This document shows positions 28,540-36,049 of a stretch of DNA of 64,000 nucleotides, piece after piece (within the stretch, counting starts at the first letter, position 1; the number at the start of each line of letters is the position of its first letter). The notes beneath the pieces were generated by a model that was given only the letters and a program-made list of their open reading frames with translations, had not been told where the DNA came from and did no database searches. Source of the stretch: Algibacter_G agarivorans. GTDB lineage: Bacteria > Bacteroidota > Bacteroidia > Flavobacteriales > Flavobacteriaceae. The position numbers were made by a program, and so were the translations under genes. The DNA is taken from contig NZ_BAABJJ010000001.1 in assembly GCF_039543245.1 (NCBI RefSeq), positions 124,001 through 188,000 on the forward strand. Reading direction: 5' to 3'.

Positions 28540-29865
28540 TTAAAATTTTCTATGCTTTCGCTGGCGCATTTTGTTGGCCTGTCTATTCCCCTTGAATTTT
28601 TCCTTTTCAGGATTCCAGTTAAGTGTTTCCCCTAACTCATAAGCTATATTCGCCACATTACAGACTGAAGCTGTTCTATGTCCAATCTCTGCATCGCATA
28701 TAGGTTGGGTTCTGGTTTTAATGCCATCTAGCCAATTTTGATAATGATTGCCTTGTGCTTTCATTATACCCTCTTTACCAACATTTACATTGGAAAGCAA
28801 GATTGTTTCTGGAGCGGTCTCTAAGTAGCTACGGCTCACATCCATAGTACCTTCAGAACCAATAAACCTAACCCCCCAGCCTCTTCCAAAATCTTCATGC
28901 ACCATCTCAATGCCGTTTTCATAAAACATCTGTAACCCGCGCTTTGCATTTGGGTTGGATGGCGGTATAAATTTCACAGGCCCGGAATGATCCATATTCA
29001 AACACCATTGCACAATATCAAACATATGCGCTCCCCAATCAGCTAAAATCCCTCCTCCAATTTCTTTGTAATCTCTCCAATCTGGATACGTTTTGACTAT
29101 TTTTGGTGCAATTTTATCGTTGTAGCCTAATAAAGGCGCTGGACCACACCATCTGTTCCAATCTATCCCTTCGGGTAATGGTTCAGCAGGTAAATCATAA
29201 GGTCTTGCAGGATCGCCCACGCTTACCAATACCTTTTTTATTTCTCCTAATTTACCCGAACTTACAATATCTTTAGCGGTTATAAACTTAGCCCAAGAAC
29301 GTTGCATGCTGCCCGTTTGAAATACAGATTTTGTTCTTTTAACGGTGTCTGCAATTGCCCTTCCATCTGCTATGGTATTTGTTAAAGGCTTTTCACAAAA
29401 AACATCTTTACCAGCCTTCATAGCATCTATAGATTGTAATGCATGCCAATGATCTGGGGTAGCAACAATAACTGCATCAATATCAGTTCTATTGACGAGT
29501 TCTTTGTAATCTAAATAAGTACTGACACCTTTGTAACTTTCAACATTTCTGTGTTTAGCATATAACTGCTCGACATTATTTTTGAAAAAATCTCTTTTAG
29601 AATCCCAAACATCACTTCCAGCAACAATTTGTACTTCAGTATTTAAAAGAAATTTGTTAGACAATATATTACCCTGCTTTCCTAAACCAATAACACCTAG
29701 ATTTATTCTATCGCTAGGAGCAATGAAACCTTTGCCCATAACATGTCTGGGGATTATTGCAATTGCCCCAAAAGCCAAGGAGGTATTTACAATAAACTTT
29801 CTTCGGGATACTACTTGTGAATTTTGTTCTTGAACTTTAGTCGATTTAGCACCTTCTTTTTTCAT
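28540..29865 (-). CDS. Tat-exported Gfo/Idh/MocA family oxidoreductase
   Basis: A 441-residue NAD(P)-dependent sugar oxidoreductase. The N-terminus carries a twin-arginine signal (SRRKFIVNTSLAFGAIAIIP), so the folded enzyme acts in the periplasm. The Rossmann domain starts at INLGVIGLGKQGNIL, and EKPLTNTIADGR holds the family catalytic-region lysine. The C-terminal alpha/beta domain includes EIGGGILADWGAHMFDIVQW. Length is typical of the Bacteroidota exported subgroup. It probably acts with DUF1080 proteins on 3-keto sugars; the substrate is not known. Confidence 0.9.
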   Translation of the reverse strand: MKKEGAKSTKVQEQNSQVVSRRKFIVNTSLAFGAIAIIPRHVMGKGFIAPSDRINLGVIGLGKQGNILSNKFLLNTEVQIVAGSDVWDSKRDFFKNNVEQLYAKHRNVESYKGVSTYLDYKELVNRTDIDAVIVATPDHWHALQSIDAMKAGKDVFCEKPLTNTIADGRAIADTVKRTKSVFQTGSMQRSWAKFITAKDIVSSGKLGEIKKVLVSVGDPARPYDLPAEPLPEGIDWNRWCGPAPLLGYNDKIAPKIVKTYPDWRDYKEIGGGILADWGAHMFDIVQWCLNMDHSGPVKFIPPSNPNAKRGLQMFYENGIEMVHEDFGRGWGVRFIGSEGTMDVSRSYLETAPETILLSNVNVGKEGIMKAQGNHYQNWLDGIKTRTQPICDAEIGHRTASVCNVANIAYELGETLNWNPEKEKFKGNRQANKMRQRKHRKF

Positions 29866-29883
29866 AATATTGCTTAGTTTAAA

Positions 29884-30018
29884 TTACTTTTTGGTAAATT
29901 TAAATACCTCTAAAGACGACAATTCTGGTTTACCTCCTCTATTCCCGCTTCCTGCTACAATATAAACTTTATTTTTATAAACAATGGCTTGAGACCCATG
30001 TCTGCCTCTATTTATATT
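29884..30018 (-). pseudogene. C-terminal remnant of a kelch-repeat protein
   Basis: The minus strand reads NINRGRHGSQAIVYKNKVYI, then VAGSGNRGGKPELSSLEVFK and a stop, which is one kelch blade (GR.G..A..... YIVAG). Stop codons lie immediately upstream, and no further kelch sequence is found towards 30298, so only the tail of the gene remains. It is 18 bp upstream of the oxidoreductase and fits the decay seen at 27307-28522. Confidence 0.65.
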
Positions 30019-30153
30019 TTGAAGTTATTACAGTTTGACTTAAACCTGCTTGTAATAAGCTTTCGATTTGACACCTTTATGATAAGGCTAATTGTTTATA
30101 ATTTTTCATGCAAGACGAATATAAATATTGATCTCCTTTTTTGAGTTGCATAG

Positions 30154-30179
30154 TTCCGATAGCTATCGGGATTAAGGAA
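30154..30179. repeat. Extragenic palindrome CCGATAGCTATCGG
   Basis: CCGATAGCTATCGG (30156-30169) is a perfect palindrome followed by GATTAAGGAA. The unit is nearly the same as 6497-6522. It sits in the gene-free interval 30019-30298, where I see nothing else but a T-rich tract. Confidence 0.5.
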
Positions 30180-30298
30180 CAAAAAAAAGACCAAAAAACG
30201 GGTATAAAAGGCCGATTTTTTTTAGGAGATTATAAAAGTTTAAATGGGTTCTTTTAATTAATTTAGCACAACCTAACCAAAACCAACCATTATTTAAT

Positions 30299-30706
30299 AT
30301 GATTAAAACTATTTGTTATATAAGTGATTCTTTAGAACATGAATGCTTAGATAAATTAAAAGCAATGTACCTAAAAGCCAAAGCGAATAATCTTAAACAC
30401 AATATAACGGGAATACTTATTTACAAAAACCAAAACTTCTTGCAAGTTCTTGAAGGTGAAGAAATAAAAGTTGATGAAACTTTTAATAGAATTAAATCCG
30501 ATTCTAGACACAAAAATATTTTTAAAGTTATAAACACTTCAATCGACGAACGCATTTTTGAAGACTATAACTTTGGATTTACCATTATTGATAATGAACG
30601 TGGTTTAAACAATCTTCATGACTATTTAAATTGGTTACGAGGTGCAGAAAACGAATTAGCCAATAAAGTTATAACAATGGTTGAAAACTTTATTGAGAGC
30701 AAATAA
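30299..30706 (+). CDS. BLUF-domain blue-light receptor
   Basis: A 135-residue stand-alone BLUF protein that binds FAD and senses blue light. The key residues, placed by comparison with cyanobacterial PixD (Tyr8, Asn32, Gln50), are all present: Tyr7 in TICYIS, Asn31 in ANNLKHNITGIL and Gln49 in NFLQVLEGE. SRHKNIF and ERIFEDYNFGF complete the fold. A 40-residue helical tail follows and no output domain is fused, so it must signal through a partner. It stands alone on the plus strand, 53 bp before rpe. Confidence 0.92.
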   Translation: MIKTICYISDSLEHECLDKLKAMYLKAKANNLKHNITGILIYKNQNFLQVLEGEEIKVDETFNRIKSDSRHKNIFKVINTSIDERIFEDYNFGFTIIDNERGLNNLHDYLNWLRGAENELANKVITMVENFIESK

Positions 30707-30726
30707 TAAAACTTGAGCAAAACCAT

Positions 30727-30734
30727 TATTTTTG
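30727..30734 (+). promoter_or_regulatory. Predicted -7 box for rpe
   Basis: TATTTTTG matches TAnnTTTG, 25 nt before the rpe start. No good -33 TTTG is seen, so this is a weak prediction. Confidence 0.35.
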
Positions 30735-30759
30735 CGACAAATAAAAACAACAAATCAAT

Positions 30760-31422
30760 ATGAGTTCCAAATTAATCGCCCCTTCAATTCTAGCAGCAGA
30801 TTTTGCTAACCTTCAACGTGATATAGAAATGATTAATAAAAGTGAAGCAGACTGGTTTCATATTGATATTATGGATGGCGTTTTTGTTCCAAATATTTCG
30901 TTTGGAATGCCTGTTTTACAAGCTATAGCAAAACATGCTAAAAAGACTATTGATGTACATTTAATGATTATTGACCCTGATAGATATATTAAAACGTTTG
31001 CCGATTTAGGAAGTAATATACTCACTGTTCATTATGAAGCCTGTACACATTTACATCGTACGCTTCAGGCCATTAAGAATGAAGGCATGAAAGCAGGTGT
31101 TGCCTTAAATCCACATACCAATATTAATGTTTTAGAAGACACTATTAATAATATTGATCTAGTTTGCCTAATGAGTGTTAACCCTGGTTTTGGCGGACAA
31201 AGTTTTATCGAAAACACATATAACAAAGTAAAGCAGCTAAAAGATTTAATTATCCGTAAAGGTGCTTCTACAAAAATTGAAATTGATGGAGGTGTTACCG
31301 ATAAAAACGCTAAAAAACTGGTAGAAGCCGGAGCTGATGTTTTAGTAGCTGGAAGTCATGTTTTTAAAAGTAATGACCCTCACAAAACAATAATTGATTT
31401 AAAACGGTATGCTAATTCTTAA
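30760..31422 (+). CDS. rpe: Ribulose-phosphate 3-epimerase
   Basis: A 220-residue TIM-barrel enzyme interconverting ribulose-5-phosphate and xylulose-5-phosphate. LIAPSILAADFANLQRDIEM, the metal-binding WFHIDIMDGVFVPNISFG, DVHLMI, LMSVNPGFGGQSFI and EIDGGV are all conserved. Full length. It converges on a CBS-domain gene with a 4-bp overlap of the two stop codons. Confidence 0.97.
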   Translation: MSSKLIAPSILAADFANLQRDIEMINKSEADWFHIDIMDGVFVPNISFGMPVLQAIAKHAKKTIDVHLMIIDPDRYIKTFADLGSNILTVHYEACTHLHRTLQAIKNEGMKAGVALNPHTNINVLEDTINNIDLVCLMSVNPGFGGQSFIENTYNKVKQLKDLIIRKGASTKIEIDGGVTDKNAKKLVEAGADVLVAGSHVFKSNDPHKTIIDLKRYANS

Positions 31423-31838
31423 AACTGTTTTATAAAATAGTTTAACAAATCTGTTGTTGTAACGATACCAACTAAAACCCCGTCATCTACAACTGGTAAG
31501 GCATGAAATTCTCGTTCTGCTAAAATTTGTGCAACTTCTTTTATAGTTGTTTCACTATTTACAGTAACCACATTTTTAACCATAACCTGTTCTATGGTAA
31601 ACATATTATAAACCACTGAATCAACAGAATCATTTTCTTCATCTGCACTTTCAGCAAAACTAATTCGCATTAAATCTGTATAACTCAACATACCTATAAT
31701 AACTTCGCCAGAAACTACTGGTATATGCTTTATTTTATGCCTGTTAAAAAGGACTTCTGCTCTTTCTAAATCATCTGATAGTGTTAGTGCTATAATATTT
31801 TTGGACATTATAGTTGAAACTGGTGTTTGCGGTCTCAT
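31419..31838 (-). CDS. CBS-pair protein (paralogue 1)
   Basis: A 139-residue protein made only of two CBS motifs (about 5-60, VSTIMSKNIIALTLSDDLER and HIPVVSGEVIIGMLSYTDL; about 75-139, IEQVMVKNVVTVNSETTIKE and ALPVVDDGVLVGIVTTTDLL). Such Bateman modules bind adenine nucleotides and regulate partner proteins. It is a close paralogue of the next gene upstream (31952-32371). Confidence 0.92.
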   Translation of the reverse strand: MRPQTPVSTIMSKNIIALTLSDDLERAEVLFNRHKIKHIPVVSGEVIIGMLSYTDLMRISFAESADEENDSVDSVVYNMFTIEQVMVKNVVTVNSETTIKEVAQILAEREFHALPVVDDGVLVGIVTTTDLLNYFIKQF

Positions 31839-31951
31839 AGCTTTCGATTTAAATTCTAAAGTAAAATTAGTTCAGAATAAGAAAATATTTTATGAAATAA
31901 ATCCCCTAATGCAAATATTTGAATACTGATTCTTTAAGATTAAAAAATGTA

Positions 31952-32371
31952 CTAAAACTGCTTTAATAAATATTTTATAAGATCTGTAGTGGTTACGATA
32001 CCAACTAATATATTATTATCAACCACAGGCAAAGCATGAAATTCCCTTGTTGCTAAAATTTCTGCTACTTCTTTTATAGAGTTAGAGGAGGAAACAGTAA
32101 CAATATTATTTTTCATGACTTGTTTAATAGTAAACATATTATAGACAAGTGCATCAACATTTTCATCTTTATTATCAGTTACATCAGCAAAACTTAGCCT
32201 TAACAAATCGGAATAACTCAACATACCCACTACAACATTACCCGAAACTACTGGAATATGCCTAATATGATGTTTTTTAAATAGGTGTTCTGCTTTTTCA
32301 AGATTATCATTCTTTTTTAATGTGATGACATTTTCGGTCATTATCATTGAAATCGGTGCTTTTCGTATCAT
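31952..32371 (-). CDS. CBS-pair protein (paralogue 2)
   Basis: A 139-residue CBS pair of the same length and layout as 31419-31838, differing by scattered substitutions throughout (for example SMIMTENVITLKKNDNLEKA). It is a tandem duplication separated by 113 bp. It is the last chromosomal gene before the integrated element. Confidence 0.92.
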   Translation of the reverse strand: MIRKAPISMIMTENVITLKKNDNLEKAEHLFKKHHIRHIPVVSGNVVVGMLSYSDLLRLSFADVTDNKDENVDALVYNMFTIKQVMKNNIVTVSSSNSIKEVAEILATREFHALPVVDNNILVGIVTTTDLIKYLLKQF

Positions 32372-32615
32372 AACATTTAATCTTTAGTTTAATTACCAAT
32401 AAAATTATTAAACTAAAAACTAAAAAAGCATGATAAAAGTCATAGCAAGATCAATCATTAACACTTAAAAATGGAAATTAAGTACTTGTTTGCTCCTTTT
32501 TGATTTGTTGATGCAAAACTTTAATGTCTTTCAGTTGTTTTTACCTTTTTTGTAAAAATAATAGTGGAATGATCCGATATTAGACGAATTTTAACGAATT
32601 CAACTGAAAACAAAA

Positions 32616-32642
32616 ACCCCACAGTTACTAAAACCATGGGGT
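32616..32642 (-). terminator. Probable original terminator of tRNA-Arg, now stranded beyond attL
   Basis: On the minus strand ACCCCA...TGGGGT forms a GC-rich 6-bp stem followed by TTTTTG. It lies 22 nt beyond the left att core, exactly where the terminator of tRNA-Arg would be before the element inserted. No other minus-strand gene upstream needs it. Confidence 0.6.
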
Positions 32643-32663
32643 AATGAATTAAATGTAATTCTT

Positions 32664-32679
32664 GTGACTGCGAAGGGAT
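32664..32679. other. attL core repeat
   Basis: GTGACTGCGAAGGGAT, one mismatch from the tRNA-Arg 3' end at 50861-50876. It marks the left boundary. Confidence 0.8.
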
Positions 32680-32817
32680 GTCAAATCTTTTATTTAAACA
32701 ACTCCTTGTTTTATCTCATTTTATCTCAGAACACCATTTAAAGCCTAATAATAGTAACATTACTTCACACACTCCATATTCTACCTTTATAAAAAACAAC
32801 CGTTAGTAAAACAAAAA

Positions 32818-32856
32818 GTGACACAATTAGTGACACAAAGTATCCAAACGTGTCAC
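32818..32856. promoter_or_regulatory. Left arm-type repeats (integrase/excisionase sites)
   Basis: GTGACACA occurs at 32818-32825 and 32830-32837 (12-bp period), with an inverted GTGTCAC at 32850-32856. The same pair with the same spacing is at 50785-50804 near the right end. Their position between the att core and int, overlapping the int promoter, suggests arm-type recombinase sites that may also autoregulate int. Confidence 0.6.
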
Positions 32857-32865
32857 TTTATTAAG

Positions 32866-32873
32866 TATCTTTG
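32866..32873 (+). promoter_or_regulatory. Predicted -7 box of the integrase gene
   Basis: TATCTTTG matches TAnnTTTG, 18 nt before the integrase ATG. The GTGTCAC inverted repeat just upstream lies where the -33 region would be. Confidence 0.5.
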
Positions 32874-32891
32874 TAGTCTAATGTAATCACT

Positions 32892-34205
32892 ATGCCTGAA
32901 GCCAAGTTTAAATTAAGAAAAGCAAGCGACAAAAGTGCGACCATTCAACTACACTTTAGTTACGGCACTAAAAAACGGTTTAGATATTCAACTGGATATA
33001 GAATTCAAAATGTAAAGAATTGGGATTCTGGTAAAATGCGGATTAAGCAAGTAATTGAGGAACTAGACTGGAATCCTGTTAATAAAAAATTAGACAAGCT
33101 AGAAGACCATATAGTTGATTTTTATTTCGGACTATCTCTGGATGAACGAGCAAAAGTCAATAATGAGATGCTAACTGAACTATGCGACATCTTCTTTGAT
33201 AAGAAAAAAGCAAACGAAGAACAGCAGCAATTAGATTTACTCCCCTTCTTTATCAAGTTTATTGAAGACTACAAAGTTAAGCCTCTTATGTCTACAGGTA
33301 AACCGTTAAAAGCAGGTACAGCAAAAACATATAATAATGCATACAACTTATTAAAGCGATTTAATGATGATGTATATCGGGTAAACTATGACACCATCAA
33401 TATTAAGTTCTATAATAAATTTTTTAAATGGCTCCATGAAAATGACTACTCTACTAATTATATAGGAACACAAATAAAGATACTCAAAACCATACTAAAC
33501 GCAGGAATAGAACTAGGGTACCATAATACCCTGGAGCATAAAAGAAAATATTTTAAAAAGCCTAGCGAAGAAGTCAACAACATTTACCTAAACCAAGAAG
33601 AACTCAACAAAATTTTCAACCTTGATTTAAGTAATGCTGAGACCTATAAAGTTGGAAAAAAACCACTCTATCTTACAGCAAAAAAGCTAGACTTAGCCAG
33701 AGACCTATTCTTAATTTCAGCAAATACTGGTTTACGTGTAAGCGACTTCAATAGATTAAAGCCTAAGAACATCATCAAAATTGATGGAAAACAATACATC
33801 AAAATCATTACAGAGAAAATGCAAAAACCTGTCACCATACCTATTAATTCCATGGTAAAAAGCATTCTGGATAAAAGAGATGGAAATCCACCAGATAGCA
33901 TGCCAGAGCAGCACATAAATTATGCTCTTAAAAGAATAGGTTTTTTGGCAGAAATAAATTCGAAAGAAACTATAGAGCGTACCATTGGAGGAGTTAAAAC
34001 AAGTGATACTAAATTTAAATATGAACTTATCACAAATCATTGTGGTAGACGCAGTTTTTGTTCCAATGCTTACCTTTCTGAAATGCCTACAATAGACATA
34101 ATGGCAATTAGTGGACACTCAACCGAGAAGGTCTTCTACAATTATATTAAAGTTAATGATTTGCAAAAAGCTATAAAAATTGGGGAACATAAGTTTTTTA
34201 ATTAG
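32892..34205 (+). CDS. int: Tyrosine-family site-specific integrase
   Basis: A 437-residue tyrosine recombinase. An N-terminal arm-binding domain (about 1-80) and a SAM-like core-binding domain (about 105-220, GTAKTYNNAYNLLKRFNDDV) precede the catalytic domain. Catalytic residues are visible: Arg in ANTGLRVSDFNRLK, His-x-x-Arg in ITNHCGRRSF, His in AISGHS and the nucleophile Tyr in VFYNYIKV. It lies about 210 bp inside the left end, distal to the tRNA, and is transcribed into the element. Confidence 0.95.
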   Translation: MPEAKFKLRKASDKSATIQLHFSYGTKKRFRYSTGYRIQNVKNWDSGKMRIKQVIEELDWNPVNKKLDKLEDHIVDFYFGLSLDERAKVNNEMLTELCDIFFDKKKANEEQQQLDLLPFFIKFIEDYKVKPLMSTGKPLKAGTAKTYNNAYNLLKRFNDDVYRVNYDTINIKFYNKFFKWLHENDYSTNYIGTQIKILKTILNAGIELGYHNTLEHKRKYFKKPSEEVNNIYLNQEELNKIFNLDLSNAETYKVGKKPLYLTAKKLDLARDLFLISANTGLRVSDFNRLKPKNIIKIDGKQYIKIITEKMQKPVTIPINSMVKSILDKRDGNPPDSMPEQHINYALKRIGFLAEINSKETIERTIGGVKTSDTKFKYELITNHCGRRSFCSNAYLSEMPTIDIMAISGHSTEKVFYNYIKVNDLQKAIKIGEHKFFN

Positions 34206-34214
34206 TTTTAAAAA

Positions 34215-34667
34215 CTACTCAAGCAAATCATTTGGATTTATTACTGGCAGGATAAAGTTCTCAAGCGAAGTACCCTGAAAACGTGTCATTAAAATCCCTC
34301 TGGAAGTGGAATATGTAATAGAGGCAAGTGCATTCCCTAAAGCTCCATCGACTTTAAAATCGTCTGGATTATTCTTACCATTTTTCTCAACTAAATCTTC
34401 CATATTCTCAACGTGAAATATAAAAACAAAGTGAAAATTCCCTTGCGCCTCTTCAGTACTATTTTTCTCAGATTGTGTTTTTATAGAAACTATAAAATCA
34501 GCCTTGACCATTTTTTCCTCAATATTCATAGCAGTTTCAAAACTCAAGTTAAAGTCATGTCCTTTTACTAAAGAATTATCGAATTCAAAAGGGCTTTCTA
34601 TTTGACCTTTAATGATTTTAAAATCAAATATTTCTATTTTTTCTGGAATGAGTTTTCTATCCGACAT
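34215..34667 (-). CDS. SecB-like chaperone of a toxin-antitoxin-chaperone module
   Basis: A 150-residue protein resembling SecB in length and pattern: an N-terminal strand series (IEIFDFKIIKGQIESPFEF), a strand with alternating residues (VKADFIVSIKTQ), GNFHFVFIFHVEN, a helix ALGNALASITYSTSRGILMT and the ending FILPVINPNDLL. That ending corresponds to the SecB C-terminal helix and its LAPVNFDALF-type tail. It is the last gene of a three-gene unit after an HTH antitoxin, overlapping it by 11 bp, the order of the M. tuberculosis HigB-HigA-SecB (TAC) system. In TAC systems the chaperone folds and protects the antitoxin. Family assignment is by eye. Confidence 0.7.
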   Translation of the reverse strand: MSDRKLIPEKIEIFDFKIIKGQIESPFEFDNSLVKGHDFNLSFETAMNIEEKMVKADFIVSIKTQSEKNSTEEAQGNFHFVFIFHVENMEDLVEKNGKNNPDDFKVDGALGNALASITYSTSRGILMTRFQGTSLENFILPVINPNDLLE

Positions 34668-35073
34668 TTGCTAAAGGTTGAAATTGGGGTTGAGTTCTCT
34701 TAATAACATTAGCCTCTTTAAATTCTAATTTACTAACACCTGATTTATGCGGATGCACGACAGAGAAACCTTTTTTCACCCCATGTCCATCGAAGTTAAG
34801 AAACCCACCGCCTTTCGGTATAACTACTATCGGACAGTCTAATTCCGCTTGTAACTTTGATATCGATTTAAGAGTGAAATTGTGCTCCCCCTTTAACCAT
34901 CTATTAATTTCTGAAGGTCTTTTATCTATCCTTTTAGCCAGTTCCTTTTGAGTTAATCCTTTTGCTTTCATAATTTGATTAACTCGTACTACGATGTCTG
35001 CGTAAAGATTTACAAATATCTTTGTTTCTTCAGGTGTTTCTGCAAGAATACGTTTTGCGATTTTGCTTCTCAT
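34657..35073 (-). CDS. XRE/HigA-like antitoxin with a C-terminal extension
   Basis: A 138-residue protein with an XRE helix-turn-helix at about 25-82 (VNQIMKAKGLTQKELAKRID, EINRWLKGEHNFTLKSISKL). Beyond it is a tail of about 50 residues rich in Gly, Phe and Lys (GGGFLNFDGHGVKKGFSV to the end). In chaperone-dependent HigA antitoxins an added tail (the chaperone addiction region) makes the protein unstable without its SecB-like partner, and this tail is the counterpart by position. It lies 18 bp after the toxin gene and overlaps the SecB-like gene. It probably binds the palindromes at 35610-35653. Confidence 0.75.
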   Translation of the reverse strand: MRSKIAKRILAETPEETKIFVNLYADIVVRVNQIMKAKGLTQKELAKRIDKRPSEINRWLKGEHNFTLKSISKLQAELDCPIVVIPKGGGFLNFDGHGVKKGFSVVHPHKSGVSKLEFKEANVIKRTQPQFQPLANVG

Positions 35074-35091
35074 GTTTAGTAGTAATTCTGT

Positions 35092-35613
35092 TTATAATAT
35101 AATTTCATCAGTCCCATCAAAAGATGTTAATGTTCTGGTTCTATGATTGACTATGATTGAGCCATCATTTAATCCTTCTATAATACGTTTTGCATAATTG
35201 CATGCTTCTATCCATTTAAAGTGTAGGCTACTGTTCTGATTGGTAGAACCATCTTTTATTCCTCCGCCAAATAAAATAACGATGTTTTCCGTGACCTTGA
35301 GGGCATATAGTCTAAGAGGGAAGTTTGGAAAGTAGTAATCAAACTCTCCAAGTTGAAGTTGACCTTGCGTAGGCAAACCATCAACTTCGTTTTCGTGTCT
35401 GTTAAAAATCTCATCGATTGCTCCATGATTGTCTCCTATTGCATTTAACACAAAGGATAATAATTCCTGCGTTTGTTCTTTTAACTCTGGTGTTTTGTCG
35501 TATTTATCAAAGAAAATATCGGTTTCATTTTCTAAAGAACCATCAGCCTGCACAGTATAAAATGTACATTTTTCAGATTCATCATCCCATATTTTCAGTT
35601 CAAATATATTCAC
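35092..35613 (-). CDS. Putative RelE/HigB-superfamily toxin of the TAC module
   Basis: A 173-residue protein, longer than usual HigB toxins of about 100. The C-terminal half (about 90-173) has the RelE/HigB-like run of FPNFPLRLYALKVTENIVIL, FGGGIKDG and a helix with CNYAKRIIEG, typical of mRNA interferases. The N-terminal 85 residues are acidic and unassigned. It starts with GTG at 35613, directly abutting an operator palindrome and with no visible ribosome-binding site. A stop lies immediately upstream in frame. A TATATTTG box overlaps this start, so a start further downstream is possible. Gene order toxin-antitoxin-chaperone supports the call. Confidence 0.6.
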   Translation of the reverse strand: MNIFELKIWDDESEKCTFYTVQADGSLENETDIFFDKYDKTPELKEQTQELLSFVLNAIGDNHGAIDEIFNRHENEVDGLPTQGQLQLGEFDYYFPNFPLRLYALKVTENIVILFGGGIKDGSTNQNSSLHFKWIEACNYAKRIIEGLNDGSIIVNHRTRTLTSFDGTDEIIL

Positions 35614-35653
35614 TTATAAGTTAATTTGCAAACAAAAATACACTTTTAAGTGA
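35610..35653. promoter_or_regulatory. Paired palindromic operators of the TAC module
   Basis: CACTTATAAGT (35611-35621) and CACTTTTAAGTG (35641-35652) are two copies of one palindrome, 30 bp centre to centre, about three helical turns. The copy nearest the gene touches the toxin start codon. This is the expected layout for cooperative autorepression by a HigA-type antitoxin. On the minus strand TTTG lies 20 nt before TATATTTG in this region, matching the Bacteroidota promoter spacing. Confidence 0.6.
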
Positions 35654-35713
35654 ATTTTATGATTTAGTAATTTTAAATGTTATCAACAATTATTAACAAA
35701 TTTCAATGACAAT

Positions 35714-35983
35714 TCAGTCTTTTAGCACCTCATAAGACCATGTGTAATGGCTATGAGCGAATAATTTACCACCTTCCTTTGAAGTGATTTTTGCTTTTAT
35801 TCTAAACTTGGTTCCTACAAGGTAATATGTAGATAATTCTTTTGAGCATCTTACGTGCATATCTTCTGTTTACGGCTCTTGACCTGCAACTGGTTTTATA
35901 TGTATCTCACCATGAAACCTCCTGTTTACTTCAGGGATATAACTTTCTACAATTATTTCTGCATACTTACTTTCTTTATTCAT
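35714..35983 (-). pseudogene. Small gene of unknown function with one nonsense codon
   Basis: An 89-codon frame starts at ATG 35983 (MNKESKYAEIIVESYIPEVN) and ends in TGA at 35714-35716 (HSHYTWSYEVLKD). It is interrupted only by TAA at 35870-35872, after VAGQEP. The frame is otherwise coherent on both sides, so this looks like a recent point mutation. It lies 66 bp downstream of hsdR on the same strand and may have been the last gene of that operon. I do not recognise the family. Confidence 0.55.
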
Positions 35984-36049
35984 AGCTTAATATTAAGACG
36001 AATGTAAATACTGTTCACTACCAAACATCCCTATTAAAACTGATTGCAT

